Below, piece by piece: positions 1 through 7,845 of a stretch of 17,585 bases of DNA. Made by a program: the position numbers and the translations under genes. The notes below the pieces were generated by a model. It was not told the DNA's origin. It was given only the letters and a program-made list of their open reading frames with translations, and did not search any database. Where the stretch lies: the NCBI GenBank assembly GCA_947373075.1, contig CANBWF010000017.1, positions 1 through 17,585 on the forward strand. Reading direction: 5' to 3'. Each line of letters begins with the position of its first letter. Position 1 is the first letter of the stretch. Origin of the DNA: Actinomycetota bacterium. Its GTDB lineage: Bacteria > Actinomycetota > Actinomycetes > S36-B12 > UBA5976.

Positions 1-183
1 TCTGTTCCGTATTTGGCAGTTGCCTGGGTTTGGCTAGGTAGCTTCATCGCGAACATTGGCTGGTTCTCCCCTTTCCTAAACCAACCGCGCACGGCAGTTA
101 CTGGATTAATCGGCATGGGTATTGTTTTAGTTCCGTTCTACCTTGAACAAATCAAACTTCACCGAGCAAAGAGATCCAGCTAA
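1..183 (+). CDS. C-terminal fragment of a membrane protein, possibly CruF-like carotenoid hydratase (partial)
   Basis: Frame 1 is open from the window edge to a TAA at 181-183, giving 60 residues; the start lies outside the window. The fragment is very hydrophobic, with two likely membrane spans (about residues 4-20 and 33-50) joined by a short loop containing GWFSPF, and it ends in a basic tail (KLHRAKRSS). The stop overlaps the next ATG (TAATG), so it is the upstream member of an operon with a carotenoid-type glycosyltransferase and a CrtI-family desaturase. In cyanobacteria and Deinococcus, CruF (carotenoid 1',2'-hydratase, DUF422) often sits next to such genes, and polytopic membrane character fits. 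No catalytic motif is visible in this piece, so the CruF assignment rests mainly on neighbourhood; another integral membrane protein is possible. Confidence 0.5.
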   Translation, partial: SVPYLAVAWVWLGSFIANIGWFSPFLNQPRTAVTGLIGMGIVLVPFYLEQIKLHRAKRSS

Positions 184-1280
184 TGCACGCTCTGCTAATT
201 TTCTCGGCAATTTTTAGTTGGGCCCTGTCGGTGCTTGCCTTAGTTAACTTGCGCACAATGTTGCGACCTAGCAAATCGCAGCTAACAGAAGTGACTGCAA
301 GTGTTGAAGTGTTGATTCCGGCTCGTAACGAATCAGATAATATTCAAACCTGCGTTTCCAGCGCCTTGAACCAACTTGGTATTTCGAATCTGCGCGTAAC
401 AGTTTTGGATGATGCTTCAACTGACGACACCGCAGCTCAACTAACCCAAATTCAAGACCAGCGTCTCAAAGTAATTACTGGTGCTGAAGATGTGCCGGCC
501 GATTGGCTAGGGAAACCATGGGCGTGTGCCAGATTGGCCGAGCAATCAGATGCAGACTATTTGGTCTTTATTGATGCCGATGTTTGTCTTGAACCAAATG
601 CCGTAGCTGCAAGCATTGAAATGCTGGAGCGCGCAGGCATGGCTATCGTTTCGCCTTATCCAAAACAAGCAACAACAACTTTGTTAACTCGCCTGGTGCA
701 ACCACTACTGCAATGGTCTTGGCTACATACTGTGCCATTGAAATTGGCTGCGAAAACTACTCGGAAAAGTTTGGCAGTAGCAAACGGTCAATTCATGGTT
801 TGTCGCCGCGCGAATTACCTAAAAGTTGGCGGACATGAATCTGTTCGTGATCAAGTATTAGATGACATCATGTTGGTTCGCAGTTTCTACGAACATGGCC
901 TAACTGGAACAGTTGCAGATGGCACAACTCTTGCAACCTGTCGGATGTATGCAAATGATCGAGATTTAATTGCTGGTTACACCAAAAGTTTGTGGCAAGC
1001 ATTTAACGGCGCAGTTGGTTCTATTTTTACAAACCTATTTCTGCTCACTGTCTACACCTTTCCACTAATCGGACTATTCACAAGAGACTGGCCTATTGCG
1101 TTAGTTGCACTAATTGGCGCGACCTACGGCCGCTTTATCGGTGCAGTTCGCACTGGTCAGAAAAAGTTTCCGGAAGTATTCACCCACAGCATTGCGATAG
1201 CAGTCTTTGCCTTGCTGAACGCCCTGTCTTGGGTGCGGCATTTACAGGGGACCAACTCCTGGAAAGGTCGCGCGCTCTAA
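183..1280 (+). CDS. Family 2 glycosyltransferase, CruG/CrtQ-like, probably carotenoid glycosyltransferase
   Basis: 365 residues. Seen: an N-terminal membrane segment (about 2-23), then a GT-A domain with VEVLIPARNES (41-51), DDASTDDT (76-83), the metal-binding DAD (131-133), NGQF (201-204) and an acceptor-side LDD (226-228). Two or three hydrophobic spans follow (about 280-298, 304-320, 333-350), then a tail with paired Trp and WKGR. This order matches membrane-bound GT2 enzymes that glycosylate carotenoids (CruG in cyanobacteria, CrtQ in staphylococci). The ATG overlaps the upstream stop, implying translational coupling, and a CrtI-family desaturase follows after 9 bases. Inferred role: transfer of a sugar to a hydroxylated carotenoid end at the cytoplasmic membrane. 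GT2 enzymes of hopanoid or glycolipid synthesis look similar, so the substrate is inferred from context. Confidence 0.8.
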   Translation: MHALLIFSAIFSWALSVLALVNLRTMLRPSKSQLTEVTASVEVLIPARNESDNIQTCVSSALNQLGISNLRVTVLDDASTDDTAAQLTQIQDQRLKVITGAEDVPADWLGKPWACARLAEQSDADYLVFIDADVCLEPNAVAASIEMLERAGMAIVSPYPKQATTTLLTRLVQPLLQWSWLHTVPLKLAAKTTRKSLAVANGQFMVCRRANYLKVGGHESVRDQVLDDIMLVRSFYEHGLTGTVADGTTLATCRMYANDRDLIAGYTKSLWQAFNGAVGSIFTNLFLLTVYTFPLIGLFTRDWPIALVALIGATYGRFIGAVRTGQKKFPEVFTHSIAIAVFALLNALSWVRHLQGTNSWKGRAL

Positions 1281-1289
1281 GCGCGTAAA

Positions 1290-2813
1290 GTGACAATTGT
1301 GGCGAACATCGCAGTAATCGGAGCAGGCATGGGTGGCATGGCCTGCGCTGCTCGCCTATCTGCCAAGGGCCATAACGTCACCATTTTTGAATCCACTGAC
1401 ACTTGGGGTGGAAAACTAGGAAGCCAAACATTCGAACAACACAAGTTTGATACTGGGCCGAGCCTGTTAACTTTGCCAGCCGTTTATCGCGATCTATTTT
1501 TAAAAACAGGAAAACCGCTTGAAGAGTCCATCGAAATTGTCGAACTAGAGCGTGCCTTTCGGTATCAGTTTGCCGATGGTTCGGTATTAAATATGCCAGG
1601 AGCTGGAATTGGCGCTTGTGCCAGCGCAATTGGTGAGGCTTTTGGTGGACAAAGTGCCGACGAGTGGCGCGCGTTCATGCAGCGAGCAGCAAAAATGTGG
1701 GCCGTTACTCGCGGTCCATTCTTAGAATCTCCGCTCAACGGAATGCGCAGTCTGCTTGCGATGTCGTGGCGATTGAACGCACTCGTAACAATTGCACCAG
1801 GGCGATCTTTACGTTCGTTAGCAAAGCACTGCTTCACGGATCCACGACTAGTTACTTTGGTAGATCGATACGCCACCTACAGTGGGTCAGATCCACGCCA
1901 AGCTCCAGCAGCATTGGCAACCATCCCCTACATTGAACAAACTTTTGGCGCGTACCATGTGGCCGGCGGATTACGCGAGCTTGGTCGTGCGCTTTTTGAC
2001 CGCTGCGTTGCCCTTGGCATCAACTTTGAGTTCAATACCAAAGTGACGCACGTGCGAAAAGTCAATAACTCATTTCAGGTATTGCTAAACGATTCTGTAA
2101 CTAGAGAATTCGACATAGTGGTGGCCAACGCGGACGCGCATACCGTCTATAACTCAATACTCGATCAAGATTTGCCGGAAGTGCGCGCAGCCAAACGAAA
2201 CCTTAAAAAAGTCACGCCGTCGCTTTCCGGTTTTGTAATCAACTTGGCACTAACCGGCAAGACTCCTGAATTAGCGCATCACAATGTGTACTTCCCTGCT
2301 GATTACGATGACGAGTTTGATTCAGTTTTTGGAAAGTTAGATTCAACTTTTGGCACCAGATCAAAACCCCGACCAACACCTAAACCTGCGATTTACATCT
2401 GCAATCCGCAAGATGAAGCGATGACTCCTGCTGGCGACGAATCTTGGTTTGTTCTCGTAAATGCGCCCCGACACGATCCAGACAAGGGCGTGGATTGGAA
2501 CTCGGACGAACTAGTTTCTGGGTACACGCACAGCATCATTGACCAAATTGGTACTGCAGGTTTTGATATCCGAGATCGCATTAAGTGGCAGAACACAATT
2601 TCGCCAGCACAACTTGAACAGCGCACAGGTGCACATGGCGGATCAATTTATGGAAGTTCCAGCAATGGAATGCGCGCTGCATTCTTACGCCCACGAAATG
2701 TCACAGACATTGAAAACTTTTATCTTGTTGGTGGATCAGCACATCCAGGCGGCGGCCTGCCGCTAGTGGCAATGTCGGCTGACATTGTTGCGCAAAAAAT
2801 TGGTCGCGCCTAA
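1290..2813 (+). CDS. CrtI/CrtD-family carotenoid desaturase (FAD-dependent oxidoreductase)
   Basis: 507 residues from a GTG start; a second in-frame GTG at 1299 is an alternative, and no strong ribosome site separates them. Seen: an N-terminal Rossmann dinucleotide motif GAGMGG (11-16), the phytoene-desaturase motif FDTGPSLLTLP (53-63), a second FAD-contact region around NADA (280-283), GAHGGSIYG (447-455), and the C-terminal desaturase signature GGSAHPGGGLPLV (481-493). Length is typical of CrtI/CrtD. A second, more canonical CrtI lies at 4665, so this copy is probably a dedicated end-group enzyme, for example a C-3',4' desaturase of CrtD type. That fits an operon with a CruF-like protein and a glycosyltransferase. 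Exact reaction is inference; a 4,4'-oxygenase or an isomerase-like role cannot be excluded. Confidence 0.8.
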   Translation: MTIVANIAVIGAGMGGMACAARLSAKGHNVTIFESTDTWGGKLGSQTFEQHKFDTGPSLLTLPAVYRDLFLKTGKPLEESIEIVELERAFRYQFADGSVLNMPGAGIGACASAIGEAFGGQSADEWRAFMQRAAKMWAVTRGPFLESPLNGMRSLLAMSWRLNALVTIAPGRSLRSLAKHCFTDPRLVTLVDRYATYSGSDPRQAPAALATIPYIEQTFGAYHVAGGLRELGRALFDRCVALGINFEFNTKVTHVRKVNNSFQVLLNDSVTREFDIVVANADAHTVYNSILDQDLPEVRAAKRNLKKVTPSLSGFVINLALTGKTPELAHHNVYFPADYDDEFDSVFGKLDSTFGTRSKPRPTPKPAIYICNPQDEAMTPAGDESWFVLVNAPRHDPDKGVDWNSDELVSGYTHSIIDQIGTAGFDIRDRIKWQNTISPAQLEQRTGAHGGSIYGSSSNGMRAAFLRPRNVTDIENFYLVGGSAHPGGGLPLVAMSADIVAQKIGRA

Positions 2814-2850
2814 AACTTTTACGAGCATATTTACTCGCGCCTAAATCAAA

Positions 2851-3489
2851 TTAGGAACTTAATACTTTTCGGTAGGCAACGAACAACTGGGTTAACCCAA
2901 TAAATGCAAGCCCCAGCCAAACCCAAGCACAGATTGTTGAAAACGATTCTGCATGCCCAGTAACCAACGAACAAGCGGTGAAAGCAACAATGCCCAAAAT
3001 TATTCGGGTTGGTTTTTCTGCAACTGAAACAACACCAATGAGTCGGTAGCCAACAGATGCTGCGCGCGCTCGCATGTATTCGTGCACCAAAGTAAGTGTG
3101 GCGGCAATCATCACAACAAGTGGATCTGCGCCAGCGAATAACAACGTCACAGCGATAGCCACATCGACTACGCGGTCAATCATCGAATCTAGAAATGCGC
3201 CCCACTGCGTAACTTGATTGCGACGAACCGCCAAGACTCCGTCCACACCATCAAGGATGCCGAGCAAGAAAATGCCTAAAGCCACCAGCCAGTACCAGGC
3301 TGGCACTCGGGCAAGGCCCGCCAAGCCAATAGCAAAAAGTCCGGAGCTGAGTGTGATTGTATTTGGCGAAATTCGCATTAGTGGCGTGGTGATAACAAAC
3401 ATAAAACGCAACCACATGCGAATCATGCCACTTGGCTGCGCCTGCCCATGCAGGGTTGACCAAGCGGATTCGTAATCTACATATTTCAC
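2851..3489 (-). CDS. CDP-alcohol phosphatidyltransferase family membrane protein
   Basis: 212 residues from a GTG start. The family motif (D-x2-D-G-x2-A-R-x8-G-x3-D-x3-D) is present at D80, D83, G84, A87, G97, D101 and D105, but the Arg expected at 88 is Val, followed by R89-R90. The four metal-binding Asp are intact, so catalysis is plausible. About five or six membrane spans can be seen (about 27-40, 50-60, 64-80, 107-135, 150-170, 185-205). Family members swap CMP for an alcohol on a CDP-linked lipid (phosphatidylglycerol phosphate, phosphatidylinositol phosphate and others); which alcohol is used here cannot be told. It converges on the desaturase operon and is divergent from crtE, so it is a separate transcription unit. 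The CDP-alcohol family call is firm; substrate is open. Confidence 0.82.
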   Translation of the reverse strand: MKYVDYESAWSTLHGQAQPSGMIRMWLRFMFVITTPLMRISPNTITLSSGLFAIGLAGLARVPAWYWLVALGIFLLGILDGVDGVLAVRRNQVTQWGAFLDSMIDRVVDVAIAVTLLFAGADPLVVMIAATLTLVHEYMRARAASVGYRLIGVVSVAEKPTRIILGIVAFTACSLVTGHAESFSTICAWVWLGLAFIGLTQLFVAYRKVLSS

Positions 3490-3583
3490 ACTTACATCAT
3501 CGCCGATAACAATTGCGAAACTTCAATCCCCCGCCGATGAACAACTTGTTGCATGAGAACCTGCAAAGTACGGCCGCACCTAA

Positions 3584-3589
3584 TACCCT
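3584..3589 (+). promoter_or_regulatory. -10 element of a leaderless crtE promoter
   Basis: TACCCT ends 6 nt before the GTG of crtE. This geometry places the transcription start on the start codon itself, and no Shine-Dalgarno sequence is seen. No clear -35 box is visible. The same arrangement recurs upstream of several other genes here. Confidence 0.5.
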
Positions 3590-3595
3590 TAGAAA

Positions 3596-4663
3596 GTGCC
3601 AATTCATCCGCTTGACGAAAATGACCTGCGTTCTCGCATTCAGGCGACTCTGGATGAATTCATTGCCGAACATCGCAATGTGCTAAAGACAGTCAGTCCT
3701 GATGTACTTCCACTTGTTGATTCATTGGAGACATTACTTAAAGGTGGAAAACGTTTACGCCCTGCCTTCGCCTACTGGGGTTACCGATCAGTTGGCGCCG
3801 ATGACAACGAAAACATAATTCGCGCGGCGACAAGCCTTGAGTTTCTGCAGGCCTGCGCACTAATCCATGACGATGTAATGGACGATAGCGATGTGCGTCG
3901 TGGCAATCCATCAGCACACAAACAGTTTGAATCTCTTCACACCGGCAATCAATGGGCTGGTGAACCTCGCAACTTTGGTGCAGGTGCGGCAATTCTGATT
4001 GGTGACTTGGCTTTGTCTTGGGCTGATGAACTTCTGGGCAACAGCGGTTTATCTCATGACGAGCATCGTCGGGCTAAAAAGATTTATGACGTTATGCGCA
4101 CTGAACTCATGGCTGGTCAATACCTGGATCTACTTGAACAAGTACGCGGCGACACTACGCATGAAACTGCACTCAACGTAATTCGATACAAGAGTGCGAA
4201 ATACACCATTGAGCGCCCGCTTCACATTGGCGCAGCAATTGCAGGTGCAAGCACAACACATCAAGAGTTACTTTCCGAGTACGGTTTGGCTCTAGGTGAA
4301 GCTTTCCAACTGCGCGATGATGTGCTCGGCGTGTTCGGCGACAAAGTGGTGACAGGTAAACCTGCTGGAGATGACTTGCGTGAAGGCAAACAAACCATGC
4401 TGATTGCCCGTGCACGTGAACTTGTTAGCCCAGCTGAACTTGCTACCCTAACTTCGCTTCTTGGCCGAAAAGATTTGACCGACGATCAGATTTCAGAACT
4501 TCAGCACCTTATTCGTGATTGTGGCGCGCTCGCTGAAACCGAAGCACACATCGAAGAGTTAACTTCCCTTTCACTCGACAGTCTCCAGAGCCCACTAATC
4601 AACGATGATGCTCGCGAAGCGCTCCAACTGCTAGCGGTCATGTCTACCCAGAGAGCAGCCTGA
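3596..4663 (+). CDS. crtE: Polyprenyl diphosphate synthase, probably geranylgeranyl diphosphate synthase
   Basis: 355 residues from GTG, typical of actinobacterial IdsA/CrtE enzymes. Seen: GGKRLRP (50-56), which binds isopentenyl diphosphate; the first Asp-rich motif DDVMDD (92-97) followed by RRG (101-103); and the second Asp-rich region QLRDDVLGVFGD (238-249), followed by TGKPAGDDLREGK. These head-to-tail condensing enzymes extend allylic diphosphates with isopentenyl diphosphate. Small residues (C87, A88) lie 4-5 positions before the first motif, compatible with a C20 or longer product. It starts the crtE-crtI pair and probably feeds CrtB. The start fits a leaderless promoter (TACCCT, 6 nt upstream). 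In mycobacteria the counterpart (idsA2) also lies beside mptA, which supports orthology. Chain length is inferred, not proven. Confidence 0.9.
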   Translation: MPIHPLDENDLRSRIQATLDEFIAEHRNVLKTVSPDVLPLVDSLETLLKGGKRLRPAFAYWGYRSVGADDNENIIRAATSLEFLQACALIHDDVMDDSDVRRGNPSAHKQFESLHTGNQWAGEPRNFGAGAAILIGDLALSWADELLGNSGLSHDEHRRAKKIYDVMRTELMAGQYLDLLEQVRGDTTHETALNVIRYKSAKYTIERPLHIGAAIAGASTTHQELLSEYGLALGEAFQLRDDVLGVFGDKVVTGKPAGDDLREGKQTMLIARARELVSPAELATLTSLLGRKDLTDDQISELQHLIRDCGALAETEAHIEELTSLSLDSLQSPLINDDAREALQLLAVMSTQRAA

Positions 4664-4664
4664 A

Positions 4665-6194
4665 ATGTCTTTGACCCGGTGGTTACCCGGAACCATGCGC
4701 ACTGTTAGTGGCCCTACCGACAACGTGGTAATTGTTGGTGCGGGACTTGCTGGCCTCAGCGCTGCCATGCGCCTTGCGGGTGCCGGGCGCAAAGTAACTG
4801 TGATCGAAAAAGAATCAATTCCAGGTGGTCGCGCTGGTCGTATCAGCGATAGCGGGTACGAGTTTGATAATGGCCCAACTGTTTTAACCATGCCCGACCT
4901 AATTGCCGATGCTTTCGATTGCCTTGGCGAAAACATGAGCGACTGGCTAACTCTTAAGCCAGTAGACCCGCTTTATCGTGCGTTTTACCACGATGACAGC
5001 GTGTTGAATGTTTACGCCAACGTTGATCAGATGGCGCAGGAAATTACTGAGGTAATCGGCGCAGACGAAGCAGCTGGCTTCCGCAAGTACGTTGATTTCG
5101 TTTCCAAACTTTATAAATACGAAATGCGTAATTTCATTGATCGCAACATTGATTCTCCGCTTGACCTAATTTCTAGCGATTTAATCAAACTCATCTCCAT
5201 TGGCGGTTTCCGCAAACTTGCCCCGAAAGTTAACCAGTACCTGAAGGACGATCGCACACAGCGGTTGTATTCATTCCAGGCTATGTACGCGGGACTATCT
5301 CCTTACGATGCACTGGCCATTTATGCAGTTATCGCATACATGGACTCAGTTGCTGGCGTATTTTTCCCAGTCGGCGGCATGAATGCTGTGCCCCAGTCGA
5401 TGGCCGCTGCTGCCGCTGCACATGGCGTTACTTTCAAATACGACACCGAGGTAACAACTGTTCGCATGAATGGCAAACGTGCAGCCGGAGTAGAAACTTC
5501 AACCGGCGAATTCATTCCAGCCGATGTTGTTGTGCTAAACCCTGACTTACCAGTCGCCTACCGCGAGCTGCTTGATAAAACACCTCTGAATGTTAAACGA
5601 CTTACCTACTCGCCTTCTTGTTACCTCTTGCTTGCTGGCTCGAATAAGAAGTATGACCATATCGCACATCACAACATTCACTTTGGAAAGAGCTGGCGAG
5701 GAGTGTTCGACGAACTCATCAACACCAAACAACTCATGAGCGACCCAAGTATTTTGGTAACCAACCCAACTCATGGCGACCCATCGCTAGCTCCTGATGG
5801 AAAGCAGGTTTATTACATTCTGTTGCCGACGCCAAACATGAGTTCTGGTATCGACTGGACCGAAATTGGTGGCAAGTACTACGACGAAACGATTGCCACA
5901 CTTGAAGCACGTGGCTATACCGATTTCGGTAAGAGCATCGAAGTGCAACACATCATTACCCCACTTGATTGGCAGAACCGCGGCATGGAGCAAGGCGCAC
6001 CATTTGCGAGCGCGCACTCATTTTTCCAAACTGGACCTTTCCGTCCCGGCAACATGTACGGCGAAAATGTGGTGTTTACTGGCTCAGGAACGCAACCAGG
6101 CGTTGGAGTTCCAATGGTTTTGATCTCTGGCCGGTTAGCAGCCGAGCGAATCGTGGGCAAAGACAAGAATTACGTATCCCGAGCAATGCGCTAA
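4665..6194 (+). CDS. crtI: Phytoene desaturase (lycopene-forming CrtI)
   Basis: 509 residues. Seen: dinucleotide-binding GAGLAGLS (25-32), the conserved Glu-Lys-Glu end of the second strand (48-50), GGRAGRI (54-60), FDNGPTVLTMP (67-77), and the C-terminal bacterial phytoene dehydrogenase signature GTQPGVGVPMVL (475-486). CrtI introduces the double bonds that turn colourless phytoene into lycopene, using FAD at the membrane. The ATG lies one base after the crtE stop (TGA-A-ATG), so the genes are co-translated. A second ATG at 4695 (MRTVSGPTD) matches, from memory, the usual N-terminus of actinobacterial CrtI, so the true protein may be 10 residues shorter. It is more canonical than the desaturase at 1290. 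The number of desaturation steps is not readable from sequence. Confidence 0.92.
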   Translation: MSLTRWLPGTMRTVSGPTDNVVIVGAGLAGLSAAMRLAGAGRKVTVIEKESIPGGRAGRISDSGYEFDNGPTVLTMPDLIADAFDCLGENMSDWLTLKPVDPLYRAFYHDDSVLNVYANVDQMAQEITEVIGADEAAGFRKYVDFVSKLYKYEMRNFIDRNIDSPLDLISSDLIKLISIGGFRKLAPKVNQYLKDDRTQRLYSFQAMYAGLSPYDALAIYAVIAYMDSVAGVFFPVGGMNAVPQSMAAAAAAHGVTFKYDTEVTTVRMNGKRAAGVETSTGEFIPADVVVLNPDLPVAYRELLDKTPLNVKRLTYSPSCYLLLAGSNKKYDHIAHHNIHFGKSWRGVFDELINTKQLMSDPSILVTNPTHGDPSLAPDGKQVYYILLPTPNMSSGIDWTEIGGKYYDETIATLEARGYTDFGKSIEVQHIITPLDWQNRGMEQGAPFASAHSFFQTGPFRPGNMYGENVVFTGSGTQPGVGVPMVLISGRLAAERIVGKDKNYVSRAMR

Positions 6195-6202
6195 CCCACT
6201 AG

Positions 6203-6208
6203 TAATCT
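6203..6208 (+). promoter_or_regulatory. -10 element of a leaderless promoter for the mannosyltransferase gene
   Basis: TAATCT lies 6 nt before the GTG at 6215, inside the 20-base gap after crtI. It would give the third gene of the cluster its own leaderless transcript in addition to read-through from crtE-crtI. No -35 box is evident. Confidence 0.45.
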
Positions 6209-6214
6209 TTAAAA

Positions 6215-7828
6215 GTGACTACTCGCACTTACTCAAGTTTGCAACAGAGCGCCTCAACTTATGCGCTGCCTGGTTTCTTGGGCTCGAGTTTCATGGCGAT
6301 TGGCTCACTTGGCATCGGCTGGTATCCAATTTCGGCAAATGCACTTCGCTGGCCCATAGTTAGTTTCTTTCAGACGGAAAATCTTGGCATTGCTTTAGCC
6401 AGGGCATTCCTAGTAGTTGGCGCTGCACTGTTGATTCAAGCGTGGTTAATGGTTGGCCTGGATGCTGTCAAAGGTCGCATTGAAAATATTCGCGTGCTCT
6501 ATCTTGCTTTTGCAAGCTGGTGTGTTCCACTTCTAGTCGCAGTTCCGCTGTTTAGCCGAGATGTGTACTCGTATTTCATGCAGGGCCGGATGCAAGTACT
6601 CGGACACAGTCCGTACCTATCAGGTGTAGCTGTTGTGCCAGGTTGGTTCAGTAGTGGCGTTGACCCCCTGTGGGGTAACGCACCTTCACCTTATGGACCG
6701 CTTTTCTTAATGCTCGAGAAATTCGTAGCACAAATTTGCGGCACATCTGCCCTGACTTCAGTGTTGTGGTTCCGTGCAATTTCAGTGATCGGCATTGTGG
6801 TCCTCTGTATTCAGGTGCCCAAGTTGGCGCAGCGTCACGGCATCAATCCAATTTCTGCACTTTGGCTAGGCGTACTAAATCCGTTGGTGATTTTTCACTT
6901 TGTCGCTGGCGCTCATAATGACGCTCTCATGCTCGGTTTAGCTTTCTGGGGGCTGAACTTTGCCCTTGACAATAAATTCTTTAGAGCAACCTTGCTTATA
7001 ACTCTGGCCATCGCAGTTAAACCATCAGCATTTGTGATTGTGCCATTCTTAGCATTTTTGATTTTGGCATTCTCCACCCGCAAATACACCTGGGCACATA
7101 AATACAGGAAATCACCAAGCACGGAATCGGTTGAAGTCAGCAATCAGTCCTCTTACACATTCAATTCCCGCATGGTGGCCATAATTGCCACAACGCTGGG
7201 GTCTATCGCAATCTTGGCGCTGATCTCGCTGGTGGCAGGAGTTCACCCGTTTGGCTGGCTTTCTGCTTTAGTCCGGCCAGGAAGTGTGCGCAGTTGGTTA
7301 GCTCCATCCACTTTGACCGGAATGGTCTCGTCAAACTTCCTACATGTTTTGGGCTTTGCAAATCACGCCGACAAAATCATCATGATTTGCCGGATAATCG
7401 GTGAGATCTTCTTAGTCTTTGGCTTGATTTACATTCTTGATACGGTTCAACGTCGCTCAATAACTCGCAGTGTGGCTCTCGCATTCGTCGTTTTAGTTAT
7501 TTGCAGTCCTGCTGTGCAACCTTGGTACCTACTTTGGTTCATCCCGTTGCTAGCAGTTACGGGCTTGACTCAAAAGCATTTGCGCATCATCGTGACGTTT
7601 ATTGTTGGTTTCGCAATCCATGACATCGCAAATTCGGCTGAAACCGGCAATTCCTTTTTAGGATTCAGTGACACAGTCGCTATCGTTTTATCAGTCGTAA
7701 TCCTGTTGGTCGCTTTAGTTACTTCCACTCGTGAACGCGCACTACTTCTGGGCACAGCACACGATTCTGGAATTATTCCTACCGATGTTGAACAACTCTC
7801 GCGGTGGAATGCCATGCGCTTCCAATGA
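6215..7828 (+). CDS. GT-C alpha-1,6-mannosyltransferase, MptA/MptB-like
   Basis: 537 residues from GTG, with about 12 hydrophobic segments. Seen: the GT-C loop motif SRDVYSY (114-120) with the catalytic-type Asp, GHSPY (130-134), SPYGPLF (158-164), GAHNDALM (232-239), and a late PWYLLWF segment, as in mycobacterial and corynebacterial MptA/MptB. A polar cytoplasmic insert lies at about 291-325. Those enzymes add alpha-1,6-mannose from polyprenyl-phosphate-mannose to lipomannan backbones on the outer face of the membrane. Context: in Mycobacterium, idsA2, mptA and pknL are neighbours; here crtE, this gene and the kinase at 9640 keep that order with carotenoid genes between them, which favours MptA over MptB. 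Whether this cell makes lipomannan, or uses the enzyme on another lipid such as a carotenoid glycoside, cannot be decided from sequence. Confidence 0.82.
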   Translation: MTTRTYSSLQQSASTYALPGFLGSSFMAIGSLGIGWYPISANALRWPIVSFFQTENLGIALARAFLVVGAALLIQAWLMVGLDAVKGRIENIRVLYLAFASWCVPLLVAVPLFSRDVYSYFMQGRMQVLGHSPYLSGVAVVPGWFSSGVDPLWGNAPSPYGPLFLMLEKFVAQICGTSALTSVLWFRAISVIGIVVLCIQVPKLAQRHGINPISALWLGVLNPLVIFHFVAGAHNDALMLGLAFWGLNFALDNKFFRATLLITLAIAVKPSAFVIVPFLAFLILAFSTRKYTWAHKYRKSPSTESVEVSNQSSYTFNSRMVAIIATTLGSIAILALISLVAGVHPFGWLSALVRPGSVRSWLAPSTLTGMVSSNFLHVLGFANHADKIIMICRIIGEIFLVFGLIYILDTVQRRSITRSVALAFVVLVICSPAVQPWYLLWFIPLLAVTGLTQKHLRIIVTFIVGFAIHDIANSAETGNSFLGFSDTVAIVLSVVILLVALVTSTRERALLLGTAHDSGIIPTDVEQLSRWNAMRFQ

Positions 7829-7833
7829 ACTGG

Positions 7834-7839
7834 CAGAAT
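7834..7839 (+). promoter_or_regulatory. Weak -10-like element before crtB
   Basis: CAGAAT (nAnnnT) ends 6 nt before the GTG of crtB, the same spacing as the stronger leaderless sites in the window. The first base departs from TAnnnT, so this is a weak match; crtB may instead depend on transcription from upstream. Confidence 0.3.
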
Positions 7840-7845
7840 TAACCC

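Noticed and set aside
1565..1876. 103-residue minus-strand frame inside the desaturase
   Set aside because: Antisense to a well-supported FAD enzyme, low-complexity basic composition and no promoter-like element.
4631..4936. 101-residue open frame on the minus strand
   Set aside because: It lies across the crtE-crtI junction and the Rossmann motif of crtI, is Arg/Pro-rich with no recognisable domain, and the plus strand has two clear enzymes here.
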